A DNA stretch of 53,895 nucleotides from Candidatus Acetothermia bacterium (GTDB lineage Bacteria; Bipolaricaulota; Bipolaricaulia; RBG-16-55-9; DRXL01). A program made the translations under genes and the position numbers. Location: positions 1 through 53,895 of the forward strand of contig JACOSB010000043.1 in the NCBI GenBank assembly GCA_016179105.1, in the 5' to 3' direction. The notes beneath the pieces were generated by a model. That model was not told the origin of the DNA. It saw only the letters and a list, made by a program, of their open reading frames with translations, and searched no databases. Below are positions 35,432 to 44,320 of this stretch, one piece after another (within the stretch, counting starts at the first letter, position 1; each line of letters starts with the position of its first letter).

Positions 35432-35472
35432 TGCGTGTGAAGCAGACGCTCTTCCCCTGAGCTATGCGCCCC
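35432..35472. repeat. Right attachment-site repeat (41 bp)
   Basis: Exact copy of 2848-2888, that is, the first 40 nt of tRNA-Val (on the minus strand) plus one base. No 3' tRNA half follows, so it cannot be a functional tRNA. It is the displaced 5' half left by integration. Confidence 0.92.
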
Positions 35473-35676
35473 AATGAGAATATATTCACCATTCTGTCCA
35501 CAAAAACAAGTCTCATTCTAGCGGTCAATTCTCTCCGACGCAACCGCCTCAAGATGGACCAGCACGGTGAGAGAAATCGATCCGGTGTCCCCGAGAAAAC
35601 TGCAAAAGCCCGCTTGCAGTCAAGCGCATCTAACAGTAGAATGCAGAGAACCATATTATTTTTCGGAGGTGGCCCC

Positions 35677-35931
35677 ATGGGCGCACGCGAAGATCTCGAA
35701 AAGCAACTGAAAGACGTGTTCGGGAAAGCCAAATATCCGGTCAAGAGCGTTTTTGACCTCCTGCCCATCTTGCCTCAAGGACCGATGACCAAATTCACCG
35801 CCGGCGGCAAGTCGTGGACCGCGATGGAGCTTTCGCAAAAGCTCGCCGGCCGCGCCAAATTCCCCTACAACGACGTCAATGCGTTTGTCACTGATATTCT
35901 TGCTGGCCTGAGCGAAAAGGGCGAGGTATGA
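35677..35931 (+). CDS. MTH865-like family protein
   Basis: An 84-residue protein starting MGAREDLEKQLKDVFGKAKYP. The pattern of a short helix, FP/YPV-S, LLPILPQGP, then LAGRAKFPYNDVNAFV matches MTH865-like proteins, small helical proteins of unknown function known in archaea and some bacteria. GGAGGT lies six bases before the ATG. Its stop overlaps the thiolase start in ATGA, so the two are co-translated. It may act with thiolase but no role is established. Confidence 0.68.
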   Translation: MGAREDLEKQLKDVFGKAKYPVKSVFDLLPILPQGPMTKFTAGGKSWTAMELSQKLAGRAKFPYNDVNAFVTDILAGLSEKGEV

Positions 35932-37079
35932 CGAGAGAAGCCGTCATCGTCGAGGCCGTCCGCACGCCCATTGGAAAAAACCAAGGCGTCTTCAAAGATA
36001 CACGCGCCGATGACCTCGGCGTTCTTCCCATCAAAGCACTATTAGAGCGAACCAAGATCGACCCCAACTTAATCGAAGACCTTGTCTACGGCTGTGTCAC
36101 TGCCAGAGGCGAGCAAGGCGGCAACGTTGCGCGTATCATCGCTCTCGAAGCGGGACTGCCCATCACGGTCGCGGGCACGACGGTCAATCGACTCTGCGGC
36201 TCGGGCCAGCAAGCCGTGAACTTTGCTGCTCAAGAAGTGATGACCGGAGTCGCTGATGTCGTCATCGCCGGCGGAGTCGAAGCGATGACCCGCGAGCCGA
36301 TGGGAAGCGATCTCGACAAGCCACTCAATCTCAAATTGATGGAGCTCTATGAGATCGTCTGGCAGGGCGAATCGGCCGAGCGCATCGCCGACCGATGGAA
36401 AATTTCTCGGCGCGAGCTGGACGAGTTCTCTATCGCGAGCCACAATAAACTGACTCGTGCCCAAGACGAAAAACGCTTCGATAAGCAAATTATCTCAGTA
36501 AAACTCAATGGCACCACCGTGACTCAAGATGAGGGCGGACGCCGCTATTCCAACCACGAAGAAGCGCTCGCCAAAGTCGGCAAGCTAATGCCCGCTTTCC
36601 GTGCGCCCGACGTCGGCAAGGTCACGGCCGGGAACTCTTCGCAGATCAGCGACGGGGCTGCAGCTCTTCTCATTATGACTGAAGAGAAAGCCAAAGCGTT
36701 AGGTTATAAACCCCGAGCTAAGTTCCGTTCTTGGTCAGTCGCGGGCGTCGATCCGACCATTATGTTGACCGGCCCAATTCCCACCACTCAGAAAGCCCTG
36801 CAAAAAGCGGGCCTTTCGATGAGCGAGATCGATCTCTTCGAAATCAACGAAGCGTTTGCGTCTGTACCCATTGCCTGGGGCCGCGAGCTCGACGTCGACT
36901 GGGAAAAAGTCAACGTGAACGGCGGCGCGATCGCGCATGGCCATCCGCTCGGTGCGACAGGCGCGATTCTCATCACCAAAATTCTCAATGAACTGGAACG
37001 TCGCAATGGGCAGTTTGGGCTGGTGACGATGTGCATCGGCTTCGGCCAAGGCATCGCGACGATCATCGAACGCGTGTAA
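35928..37079 (+). CDS. Thiolase (acetyl-CoA C-acetyltransferase)
   Basis: A 383-residue thiolase. The acylation Cys is in NRLCGSGQQA (about residue 88), the base His in IAHGHPLGATGA (about 338) and the second Cys in CIGFGQG (about 369), all as expected. The substrate loop and NEAFA motif (FEINEAFASVPIAW) are present. It catalyses condensation or cleavage of acetoacyl-CoA; degradation or biosynthesis cannot be decided from the neighbours. It is 4 bp overlapped with the MTH865-like gene and followed directly by a lipoprotein gene. Confidence 0.92.
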   Translation: MTREAVIVEAVRTPIGKNQGVFKDTRADDLGVLPIKALLERTKIDPNLIEDLVYGCVTARGEQGGNVARIIALEAGLPITVAGTTVNRLCGSGQQAVNFAAQEVMTGVADVVIAGGVEAMTREPMGSDLDKPLNLKLMELYEIVWQGESAERIADRWKISRRELDEFSIASHNKLTRAQDEKRFDKQIISVKLNGTTVTQDEGGRRYSNHEEALAKVGKLMPAFRAPDVGKVTAGNSSQISDGAAALLIMTEEKAKALGYKPRAKFRSWSVAGVDPTIMLTGPIPTTQKALQKAGLSMSEIDLFEINEAFASVPIAWGRELDVDWEKVNVNGGAIAHGHPLGATGAILITKILNELERRNGQFGLVTMCIGFGQGIATIIERV

Positions 37080-37606
37080 TGCACTATCTGGTGAAAAAAT
37101 TTTTATCTATGAGATTTCTTAGTCTCGCTTTGCTAGGGCTTTGTTTGGTCGGACTATCCGGTTGCGGCTTGATTGATTTTGGGTCTGGGGGAGGCACCCC
37201 TTCGAAATATCAGGACCTCAGCAAAACTGAGCTGAAATGCGTGGCCATTTCTGCGAGCAAGAATCAACTCATCGTTCGCACAGCGTCAGAGTACGCCGCT
37301 CTCTTTCAGGCTCCACAGACGACTCCAGACATGGCCGAATGCAAAGCGCTGAGCCATCAGCCGCCGGTCGATCTTGCGCTCTACACCATTCTAGGAGCAC
37401 TACTTACCGGGACTGGCTGTCAAGCTCAACTGGATCAGATGGTTGACCGCAATGATAAGACGCACAGCATTACTTATCAAGTGACGTTTTACACGCTTGG
37501 CAAGTGCAAGAAACAGATTCAATACTCTAGTTGGATTGCTGTGGATCGGATTCCTGAGGATTATCAAATCATCTTCGATGTAAGAAGCCAGCACGTCGAC
37601 ACGTAG
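37079..37606 (+). CDS. Lipoprotein of unknown function
   Basis: The start ATG at 37079 overlaps the thiolase stop (TAATG) and gives 175 residues; an in-frame ATG at 37109 (MRFLSLALLGLCLVG) gives a more typical signal peptide. The lipobox is LSGCG. The mature part has four more Cys and no recognised family, ending QVTFYTLGKCKKQIQYSSW. Probably a surface lipoprotein. Confidence 0.68.
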   Translation: MHYLVKKFLSMRFLSLALLGLCLVGLSGCGLIDFGSGGGTPSKYQDLSKTELKCVAISASKNQLIVRTASEYAALFQAPQTTPDMAECKALSHQPPVDLALYTILGALLTGTGCQAQLDQMVDRNDKTHSITYQVTFYTLGKCKKQIQYSSWIAVDRIPEDYQIIFDVRSQHVDT

Positions 37607-37696
37607 AAAACCCCGTGTGTGAACGAGCCGAGTGCCTAGAGGGGAGCACGCAGCACCGGCTAGGGATTACAAAGCCTGTCTGCGCAGGCTATCGAT

Positions 37697-37714
37697 AGGC
37701 TCCGAAGGGAGCCT
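37697..37714. terminator. Hairpin between convergent genes
   Basis: AGGCTCC and GGAGCCT pair perfectly around GAAG, followed by TCAACG. It lies between the plus-strand lipoprotein gene and the minus-strand OsmC gene and may serve both, although the U tract is poor. Confidence 0.4.
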
Positions 37715-37762
37715 TCAACGCGTATATTCGCAGCATTTTCTATAAACGGCCAAGCCTAAAAT

Positions 37763-38224
37763 TTAGCTCTTGATGCTAGGCTGAATCTGGTACGTCACAG
37801 TCCCCTTCACGGCGCGCGAGATAATGCAGCGTTGCTCAGCCAATTTGACCGCACGCATGATCGCTTGGTCGTGCGCTTTGGGATCACCCTCCATCTCAAA
37901 GTGCGGCTGCAGCACAATCTCTTTTAAGTGATAGCCGCCCTCTTGGTCGGGCGTGATTCGGCCCTCGGCCGTACACTGCAATCTCCTCACCGGCAAGCGC
38001 ATCTTCTCCACCGTCATCGCCAATGTCACCAGGTAGCAAGAGCAGGCCGACGCGAGGAACATCTCTTCTGGATTGGTCGCTCCCCCGACTCCCCCTAAAT
38101 CCTCTGAAACCCCGAACTCGGTCCTAAAGCTTCTCTCCTCGTTCTGAATGTCGCCCTTGCCGTGCATCCCGCCCTGCCAGGTCCCCTGCACCCGGTAGAC
38201 GTGCGCCATGGTTTGCATACGCAT
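37763..38224 (-). CDS. OsmC/Ohr-family peroxiredoxin
   Basis: A 153-residue OsmC-like protein. The two redox Cys occur in LASACSCYLV and EQRCIISRAV, the expected spacing for OsmC peroxidases that reduce organic hydroperoxides. The N-terminal half forms the beta-rich part (RTEFGVSEDLGG, TNPEEMFL). AAGGACTG precedes the first of several ATGs. It stands alone. Confidence 0.85.
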   Translation of the reverse strand: MRMQTMAHVYRVQGTWQGGMHGKGDIQNEERSFRTEFGVSEDLGGVGGATNPEEMFLASACSCYLVTLAMTVEKMRLPVRRLQCTAEGRITPDQEGGYHLKEIVLQPHFEMEGDPKAHDQAIMRAVKLAEQRCIISRAVKGTVTYQIQPSIKS

Positions 38225-38357
38225 CAGTCCTTTCTTGAAGGTTTTCTGTTTAAGCCACCTTACACGAAGCTCCCCCTGCTTTGCAACCGAGATTTTTCCC
38301 GATCCCTAGGGCAATAAACACCCAACAATTTATGAAGGCGCTAAAGTGGCGATCTCT

Positions 38358-39035
38358 TCAGACTCTTTTGTCCTCGACGATTTTACCATCGCGGACCTGG
38401 ATGATTCGATCGGCCTTTTGCGCAACTTCGGGACTATGCGTGACCACGATCAACGTGACGTTACGCTCCTGATGAATCTCGCCCAGTAAACCCAAAACCT
38501 TCGCTTCGGTCTGAGAGTCGAGGCTACCCGTCGGCTCGTCGGCCAAGATAAGCTCGGGCTGATTGGCCAGAGCGCGCGCGACCGCGACTCGCTGGCGCTC
38601 TCCGCCCGAGAGCTGGGTCGGCATGCGATGCTCTTTGCCCGTGAGCGAGACGCGTGCTAACAAAGTTTTCGCCCGTTGCAGGGCTTCTTTTTTGGATAAT
38701 TCGATCTCGATCATCGGGATCATCACGTTCTCGAGCGCCGTGAGAGACGGAATGAGATTGTGCAACTGAAAGATGAAGCCGACCGTGCGCGCACGAAACC
38801 TCGCAAGATCCCCGTTACGACTCAAGCGTTGTCCAGCCACGCATACTTCCCCCGACTCTGCCCGATCAAGCCCGCTAATAATATTGAGAAGTGTTGATTT
38901 CCCGCTCCCCGAGGGACCTTGAATCGCGACGAATTCTCCACTCTCGATTTCTAAGGAAATCCCGTCCAATGCCCGCGTCTGACCCAGATCATAGGTCTTC
39001 ACCAAATCAATCACTTGGATGAGCGGCTTACTCAT
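38358..39035 (-). CDS. ABC transporter ATPase (MacB/LolD type)
   Basis: A 225-residue ATPase with Walker A (GPSGSGKST), ABC signature (LSGGERQRVAVARAL), Walker B and switch (LILADEPTGSLDS) and H-loop (VVTHSPE). The form is that of MacB/LolD partners of FtsX-like permeases. The ATG at 39035 overlaps the permease stop by eight bases (ATGAGTAA), showing coupling. It powers the permease in exporting a lipoprotein, peptide or drug. Confidence 0.92.
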   Translation of the reverse strand: MSKPLIQVIDLVKTYDLGQTRALDGISLEIESGEFVAIQGPSGSGKSTLLNIISGLDRAESGEVCVAGQRLSRNGDLARFRARTVGFIFQLHNLIPSLTALENVMIPMIEIELSKKEALQRAKTLLARVSLTGKEHRMPTQLSGGERQRVAVARALANQPELILADEPTGSLDSQTEAKVLGLLGEIHQERNVTLIVVTHSPEVAQKADRIIQVRDGKIVEDKRV

Positions 39036-40146
39036 AGCGCAGGGCTTCTTGCGGGAGAATTTGAGTCGCTCGATAGGCTGGATAGAGCCCTCCGAGCAGG
39101 CCAACAACTAAAGCGATGAGAAGGGCTTCGGCAAATAGCGTCGGTGTATACGTCGGACCGATGAGCCCTCCCGCGCGGGGCAACTGGGTGACAAGCCACG
39201 CCGCGCTGAGCCCCATAAATGTGCCCACCAGCGCAGCAAAGGCACTCAACAAGAGAGACTCGCCCAAGATCATGCGCAAGACCCGACCGCGCCTCCAACC
39301 GACGGCGCGCAAAATTCCGATCTCGCGCGTGCGCTCGTACACAGCCATGATCATCGTGTTCATCACGCCGATGCCACCGATAAAAAGCGCAAGGAGCGAG
39401 ATCAACCAAGTCCCTACGCGGACCAGGCCAGCTCCTTGATAATTTTTGTTGTACTCGCCCAGATCGCGGAGCGTGACCAGCTCGTTCTTGTACGTCGTCT
39501 CTACTGACTGAATGAGTTGATTGAGATCGGCGTTGGGTTTGGCCTTCACCAGAATGATGGTCAGTTCGTCGATACGATGCTTGAGTTGTTGCAGGACGTG
39601 CAAGGGGATGAGTGCCCCGCCGTCTTCAAAGACATTGCCCGTCTCATACACTCCTACGAGCTTGAATTCCCTTCCATCAAGTTTCACTGTTTGTCCAACG
39701 TTGAGATTCAGTGTGCTCGCGGCGACTTTACCTAAGAGCAACTGATTGTCTGACGCTGATTCGAATGTCATGCCCTTCCGTATTTGAATACCCGCGAGCT
39801 CAAACGAATCCGGATTGGCGCCGATTACCACAAAGTATGGATTTTCATTCAAGTTCGCGAACGAGACAAGCGATCCGTAGGCTTCGGCCACATCGGGAAG
39901 GCTTTGAATCTCTTTGAGGCGCGCGGCGGGAATGGAGCTCAGCACGATGGCCGGCGCGTTGGCTTGGCCGATAGTGAAATCGGCTTTGGCGCTCTTGAGT
40001 GCAGAGATCAGATTTTGCTCCATCCCGTTCGCGATCGCGCCGAGCGCAATAATGGACGCGATGCCAATGCTGATGCCTAAAATTGCGAGCAAGCTGCGGA
40101 CTTTTTGGCGCCAGAGATTTTTGACGATCAACCCGATGAAGAACAT
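39028..40146 (-). CDS. FtsX-like ABC permease (MacB type)
   Basis: A 372-residue permease: one N-terminal transmembrane helix (LLAILGISIGIASIIALGA), a large periplasmic MacB-PCD domain of about 200 residues, and three C-terminal helices (FtsX domain; LISLLALFIGGIGVMNTMIMA with TREIGILRAVGWRRG). This is the standard MacB topology. It forms a mechanotransmission transporter with the ATPase encoded immediately downstream. Confidence 0.9.
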   Translation of the reverse strand: MFFIGLIVKNLWRQKVRSLLAILGISIGIASIIALGAIANGMEQNLISALKSAKADFTIGQANAPAIVLSSIPAARLKEIQSLPDVAEAYGSLVSFANLNENPYFVVIGANPDSFELAGIQIRKGMTFESASDNQLLLGKVAASTLNLNVGQTVKLDGREFKLVGVYETGNVFEDGGALIPLHVLQQLKHRIDELTIILVKAKPNADLNQLIQSVETTYKNELVTLRDLGEYNKNYQGAGLVRVGTWLISLLALFIGGIGVMNTMIMAVYERTREIGILRAVGWRRGRVLRMILGESLLLSAFAALVGTFMGLSAAWLVTQLPRAGGLIGPTYTPTLFAEALLIALVVGLLGGLYPAYRATQILPQEALRYE

Positions 40147-40212
40147 ACGGCTTCAGTATAGCTTTGAGGCACAAGGCGATCAAGCATTCCTTGGGATGGG
40201 ATCGCCGGAAGC

Positions 40213-40911
40213 TCACTCTTTCTTTGACTGTGTCGGTAGTTGGTACGAAAACGTGAACTCGATGAGAACGCCGTTCAGATTCTTAGGAGGGCCCATTATC
40301 CTTTGGGCTAAATGCGTCCACGAAGAGTCCCAAAAATCCCACAGATATCCCACCGATCCACGCAACGTCACAGAGTCCCCGAATTTTAGTTCAAGGCCCA
40401 AGCGCGGCAAAGCCGCCACAAAAGAACGACTGAGATTCGTGTCGTGAGGATTTTTTAGTACGTCACCAAAATTATTTTCGTCCAAAGATTTTTGCGTCAA
40501 GATGAGTTGCGCCTGCCCCAACGCCAGCCCCCCGCTCACAAAGGCCTGCAGTTGCACCACGTATTCAGAGATCGGGAAGCGTGCCATGGCAAAGAGACTG
40601 ATGAGTTGTATTCCCATCTGTGCAAAACGAGTTTCTTCGCCCGCCGAAATTCCTCCCTGCATGAGAGAGGCGCCGACCGGCCAATCGCCGAGTTTGCTTA
40701 GCGACCAGCTCCCCGCAAAGTTCATTGGAGTTTGCAAAGACTTAAATCCGTTTGCTTCCAAGGCTTGATTCAACTCTGAGAGGTCCAAAAAGAGGAATCC
40801 TGAGACCGGCTCAAAGAGCGATGGCGAGGTCGCCTGTGCATAAGTTTGTCCCACAAATAATCCGAAAAACATTAGGGCTAGACCGATAGACGCTGAGAAA
40901 GTTCGTACCAT
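40213..40911 (-). CDS. Exported protein, possible outer-membrane barrel-like
   Basis: A 232-residue protein with signal peptide (GLALMFFGLFVGQTYAQ). Amphipathic alternating strands (RLGLELKFGDSVTLRGSVGYLWDF) suggest beta-barrel character. No family recognised. Its start overlaps the ThiL stop (TAATG), with AAGGAGG inside thiL, so it is coupled to thiL. Functional link unclear. Confidence 0.72.
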   Translation of the reverse strand: MVRTFSASIGLALMFFGLFVGQTYAQATSPSLFEPVSGFLFLDLSELNQALEANGFKSLQTPMNFAGSWSLSKLGDWPVGASLMQGGISAGEETRFAQMGIQLISLFAMARFPISEYVVQLQAFVSGGLALGQAQLILTQKSLDENNFGDVLKNPHDTNLSRSFVAALPRLGLELKFGDSVTLRGSVGYLWDFWDSSWTHLAQRIMGPPKNLNGVLIEFTFSYQLPTQSKKE

Positions 40912-41819
40912 TATGGCCTCCTTGGTTTATTGTTCCCGTGTTCGTAACCGCGGTCGGGCAACTCCATCAAGTCTGCTCCCAACTTCATCTGCACACTCTC
41001 TTTGGTGACTTGCCCGATGACGACAAACTCACACGCCCGCTTTGCATCTAACAACTTTTCTTGAGAAAGAGTGAAGAGCAACTCATAATCTTCTCCCGTA
41101 TAGAGACACATCTCCATCAGTTCTTCCTGAGAGCGGGCGAGCTCCTCGGCTTCGACGCTGAACGGCAATGCACCCATATCTATTTTGAAACCGACCTTGC
41201 TCGCTTCGGCCAATTGGTAGAGCGAACGGGCCAGCCCGTCCGAGATGTCCATCATGCTCGTCGCAAAGGGAGCGAGCGCAAGCCCTTCTTTCACTCTCGG
41301 CGCAAATCGCGCCATTTCATTGGCTGTTTCTAGGTCTTTTTGTTTATAAAATTCGAGCGCCACGCCAGTGCGCCCTAGCTCGCCCGTCACACAGACAAGC
41401 TCGCTGGCCTTCGCACCTTTACGCAAGATGGGTTTAGTTGCTTCACCCAAGGCACTTGAAACGAGAGTCAATTCTTCGTGTTGATCGAGATCGCCCCCGA
41501 AATGAGATACGTCAAAATGCTGAGCACAGTCAATGATCCCGTCGCGAAGTTTTTCGATGAACGCTCTCTCAAACTCTGGAGCGCCCAGAGCCACCGTCAC
41601 AGCCAATGGCTTGCCTCCCATGGCTGCAATGTCGCTCAGCGAGACGGCCACCGCGCGCCAGCCAATAGTGTAAGAGTCCATTCCATCAGGAAAGTCTGTC
41701 TTCCGGTGGAGCATATCCGTGGTCAGCAAAAGATGGGTTTTGGCGAAGGGAATGACCGAACAATCGTCGCCGATATCCATCTTTTCTGCTAAAAGTTTTA
41801 TGACTTCTCGTTCGCGCAT
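40911..41819 (-). CDS. thiL: Thiamine-monophosphate kinase
   Basis: A 302-residue protein with the ThiL fold of the PurM/SelD superfamily: MDIGDDCSVI, LLTTDMLHRKTDFP, VSLSDIAAMGGKPLAV, HFGGDLDQHEE and SMMDISDGLARSL. It phosphorylates thiamine monophosphate to thiamine pyrophosphate. The N-terminus is somewhat shorter than usual, starting MREREVIKLLAEKMD. It overlaps the following gene by one base in TAATG. No TPP riboswitch is visible in the 140 bp upstream. Confidence 0.92.
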   Translation of the reverse strand: MREREVIKLLAEKMDIGDDCSVIPFAKTHLLLTTDMLHRKTDFPDGMDSYTIGWRAVAVSLSDIAAMGGKPLAVTVALGAPEFERAFIEKLRDGIIDCAQHFDVSHFGGDLDQHEELTLVSSALGEATKPILRKGAKASELVCVTGELGRTGVALEFYKQKDLETANEMARFAPRVKEGLALAPFATSMMDISDGLARSLYQLAEASKVGFKIDMGALPFSVEAEELARSQEELMEMCLYTGEDYELLFTLSQEKLLDAKRACEFVVIGQVTKESVQMKLGADLMELPDRGYEHGNNKPRRP

Positions 41820-41874
41820 CGGCTCACTATAGCAATCGGGAGCCGATTTGCCAACTAGAAGAATGCTTTGGAAT

Positions 41875-41940
41875 CACGGAAAACACGGAAGCTCCGCGGA
41901 GAGCACGGAAAAAGGCAGGCTGTTTTCCGTGTATTCCGTG
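41875..41940. repeat. Inverted repeat of CACGGAA units
   Basis: CACGGAAAACACGGAA (41875-41890) and its complement at 41925-41940 match at 15 of 16 positions and could fold into a hairpin. Between them a further CACGGAA occurs. Lying between two minus-strand genes, it may be a REP-like intergenic repeat or a terminator of DUF5317 transcripts. Confidence 0.55.
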
Positions 41941-41963
41941 GAACTTCAGCGTCTTCCGCGATT

Positions 41964-42542
41964 CTATAGAGATGTATAGCGCATTTTGCGTTGCAAAAAG
42001 TAAATCAGTCCCAGCGCTAAAAATATATCTCCGATGCTGATGGGTCGTGCTGCTGGAAGCCAGGAAGGAAGGCCAAAACTGTCGCCAAGAAGATTCAGAT
42101 ACGTTTGTTTGCAGTGCTCGATCTCAGGCTGCGTGCACATGAGGATGACATTTCCGTGGATGCCCGTAGCGCGGAGTGCAGCCTCCGTGTTGTGCGCGCC
42201 CGAGATTTCGAGGGCATCCAAGCTTACAGGCATATAGCCCTGGTTGACCGCTATGACAACAAAGTTTGAGATTAACCCAAGAGCCATTGGCCTGAGGGCA
42301 CGCTCGCGCCAATTCAGAAGTGCGAACAAAACGAGAGCGCCATACGAAGCTAAGTGCCAGTATGGAATGCCAGATTTAATCGGCGACTCAAACAACCCTG
42401 TGGGGAATATTGCGAATTGGATCAGAAACGCAATCAAGATCAACCAGGCGCTGCGCAGACGCAGATGGGATAAGTTTGCGACAGTGCCTCTTCGAAGGAG
42501 CCCAATCAGGAGTCCGAGGAGGGATGCCCAGAGGAGGACCAT
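41964..42542 (-). CDS. DUF5317 membrane protein
   Basis: A 192-residue protein with about five hydrophobic helices, beginning MVLLWASLLGLLIGLLRRG. The motif NQGYMPVSLDALEISG after a helix and the long loop before the last helices match the DUF5317 family of unknown function. Its start lies within the end of the upstream HD-GYP gene (overlap 37 bp), suggesting coupling. Confidence 0.78.
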   Translation of the reverse strand: MVLLWASLLGLLIGLLRRGTVANLSHLRLRSAWLILIAFLIQFAIFPTGLFESPIKSGIPYWHLASYGALVLFALLNWRERALRPMALGLISNFVVIAVNQGYMPVSLDALEISGAHNTEAALRATGIHGNVILMCTQPEIEHCKQTYLNLLGDSFGLPSWLPAARPISIGDIFLALGLIYFLQRKMRYTSL

Positions 42543-43852
42543 GTGCTTTTTTGTGATTCAGCCAGAATGCGCCGGCGTATGACAGCGATACAGGCGTCGG
42601 CGACTTTGGGATCAAGAACTTTTTCTCTCATGGATTCAATGATTTCAATTGCCTGTCCAGGACTATATGCCCGTGGTTTTCCCTGCGCTTTGCGATAAGG
42701 TCGATCAGTAATCAGTGCGTCATAGACGTCAGCAGCAGCGACGATGCGCGCGCCGAGCGGGATTAACTCTCCTTTGAGACCGTCGGGGTAGCCTGAGCCA
42801 TCCCAGTGCTCGTGCTCATGGCGGACGATTGCTACTGCTTGTGCACTGTACATCTCTAGGTTTTTGATCAGATCTGCGCCAATGATGGTGTGCGTCTTCA
42901 TGAGGCGCCATTCATCATCGTTCAGTGGCCCGGGTTTGTTTACGATGCTCTCTGGGATTGCGATTTTTCCAATATCATGGACTACAGCTGCTGTACGAAT
43001 TGTCTCGATTTGCTCTTCGGAGAGGCCCATCTCATGGGCAATGTCCTCTGCAAAATCTGCCACATCGCGGGAATGCTGGCCTGTGTAAGGATCACGCTTT
43101 TGCAACATTGTGACCATTGTTTCGATGACTTTCGCTGAACTTGTGCGCAAGCGTGAGTAATTACTTAATGAGAAGTGAACCAGAGCCAGAGGTATTATCG
43201 CTAATAAGATCGTCCATGGGCTAAGATGCCAGAGAATTGCCATTAAGATTGCAAGTGCACCCATGGAGATGAGCTGGAGATGCAGATGTTTGAGTTCATG
43301 CTGCAAGAGAGAAAAGAAACTTCTACGTGAGGTGAAAGCAACAATTCCACAAACCAGGAGAGTGTTGGTAATTACATAAGATATGAAGGAAAAAATCGCT
43401 GGTGGAATTTGATTGATTTGAATTGATAGAGGGAAGCTGCCACCTGTCAGCCCAAATACGACGCTAGCAGCGCTTATCGAAATCAAAATCTGACTCGTGT
43501 TGAATGCAACTCGATAGAAAAAATCAGCGAAACTATTCTTGAGCTTTCCCCAACGCAAGAGTATTTCAGCTGTTAACGTAGCCACGAAGCGAACAGGCAG
43601 AGCTAAGTACACTGCTCCAAGGAATATTGCTGTACAAGAAACAGCTGTGGCCACCGATAGCGAATGTCCAGAGACTAGCTCAATTTCCTGTATTTCACCA
43701 AAGAATGCCAAAAGGGTGAAAAAAATAAATGCTATAAAGAACGATCGATCTATTGTGGCTGGTGCCAGCACTGCAAAATAATAAATAATAATCAAGCAGC
43801 CTAAAGCAATTACGGTCCATAAATAAATACGAGCCCCAAAGCTTAATTGCAC
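42506..43852 (-). CDS. HD-GYP c-di-GMP phosphodiesterase-like membrane protein
   Basis: A 448-residue protein. The N-terminal 200 residues have about six membrane helices forming a sensor-like module. Residues 230-440 are an HD-GYP domain: HDIGKIAIPE gives the HD pair, and HWDGSGYPDGLKG the GYP triad. Intact metal-binding residues suggest active hydrolysis of c-di-GMP. The start is a GTG at 43852 with no clear SD. It overlaps the DUF5317 gene downstream. A strong hairpin lies just upstream at 43875-43899. Confidence 0.9.
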   Translation of the reverse strand: MQLSFGARIYLWTVIALGCLIIIYYFAVLAPATIDRSFFIAFIFFTLLAFFGEIQEIELVSGHSLSVATAVSCTAIFLGAVYLALPVRFVATLTAEILLRWGKLKNSFADFFYRVAFNTSQILISISAASVVFGLTGGSFPLSIQINQIPPAIFSFISYVITNTLLVCGIVAFTSRRSFFSLLQHELKHLHLQLISMGALAILMAILWHLSPWTILLAIIPLALVHFSLSNYSRLRTSSAKVIETMVTMLQKRDPYTGQHSRDVADFAEDIAHEMGLSEEQIETIRTAAVVHDIGKIAIPESIVNKPGPLNDDEWRLMKTHTIIGADLIKNLEMYSAQAVAIVRHEHEHWDGSGYPDGLKGELIPLGARIVAAADVYDALITDRPYRKAQGKPRAYSPGQAIEIIESMREKVLDPKVADACIAVIRRRILAESQKSTWSSSGHPSSDS

Positions 43853-43874
43853 GAATTAATTCTATAAATTTTGA

Positions 43875-43899
43875 GGGAGGAGGTCAACACCCTCCTCCC
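43875..43899. terminator. 9-bp perfect hairpin after small membrane-protein gene
   Basis: GGGAGGAGG and CCTCCTCCC pair around TCAACAC. It lies between the stop of the small membrane-protein gene (43946) and the start of the HD-GYP gene (43852), both on the minus strand. On that strand it is followed by TCAAAATTTAT, a modest A/T tail. Likely terminator. Confidence 0.55.
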
Positions 43900-43945
43900 A
43901 GGGCAATTACCCAATCAACGAAATGTTACTGCAGGGTTTAGAATT

Positions 43946-44089
43946 TTAGCTCCACTTTGAGTCCGCACCACTCAGAAGAACGAACGTCGTAATCAGCAAA
44001 AGAATGTATAATCCAGTCGATCCAACTATCTTCATCAACGCCACCGTCGCCTTCTCACTCACTCGATCCGTCTCGTCTCCCCATTTCAT
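43946..44089 (-). CDS. Small single-pass membrane protein, strong promoter
   Basis: A 47-residue protein starting MKWGDETDRVSEKATVALMK with one transmembrane helix (LYILLLITTFVLLSG). TAGGAGGTCACATC before the ATG is an excellent SD. A consensus promoter (44144-44172) lies about 50 bp upstream, so this gene is probably well expressed. No family recognised; too short for homology by eye. Confidence 0.72.
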   Translation of the reverse strand: MKWGDETDRVSEKATVALMKIVGSTGLYILLLITTFVLLSGADSKWS

Positions 44090-44143
44090 GATGTGACCTC
44101 CTAATTTTTTATATGCTTTTTGCATATAACATAGTGTTATCTA

Positions 44144-44172
44144 TTTATAACATATTTTCAACAGTTTGTCAA
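44144..44172 (-). promoter_or_regulatory. Near-consensus sigma-70-type promoter
   Basis: On the minus strand, TTGACA (44172-44167) is followed by a 17-bp spacer and TATAAA (44149-44144). It drives the small membrane-protein gene, with a predicted start point near 44137. An ATATGC/GCATAT inverted repeat lies at 44111-44126 just downstream and could be an operator. Confidence 0.78.
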
Positions 44173-44320
44173 GACCCCTAGTCAATGACTACTGGGTATG
44201 CGAGAAAATATGAATTCAACGCACAAATCACCTCCAATGTTACACAAGTTACACATTTTACTGCTCCATCACTTCATTTTCATGTCAAATCTTAAGAGTA
44301 ATCTTTCGCTAGGCGGGGGC

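Larger units (their letters stand above)
2848..35472. mobile_element. Integrated genomic island at tRNA-Val, about 32.6 kb
   Basis: A perfect 41-bp direct repeat marks both ends (2848-2888 within the tRNA-Val gene and 35432-35472). A tyrosine recombinase gene lies about 100 bp inside the right end, as usual for tRNA-integrated elements. Inside are a DNA-binding regulator, a primase-helicase, a large palindromic region and a decayed ParB-like region, the usual maintenance set of an integrative plasmid-like element. The remainder is a large secreted-protein cargo with its own regulator. No relaxase, conjugation gene or phage structural gene is visible, so it may be mobilised in trans or be derived from a plasmid or satellite. 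Confidence 0.82.

Noticed and set aside
35464..35676. Longer start for the MTH865-like gene
   Set aside because: The added 71 codons include the tRNA fragment and show no family match; the SD at 35665 clearly sets the start at 35677.
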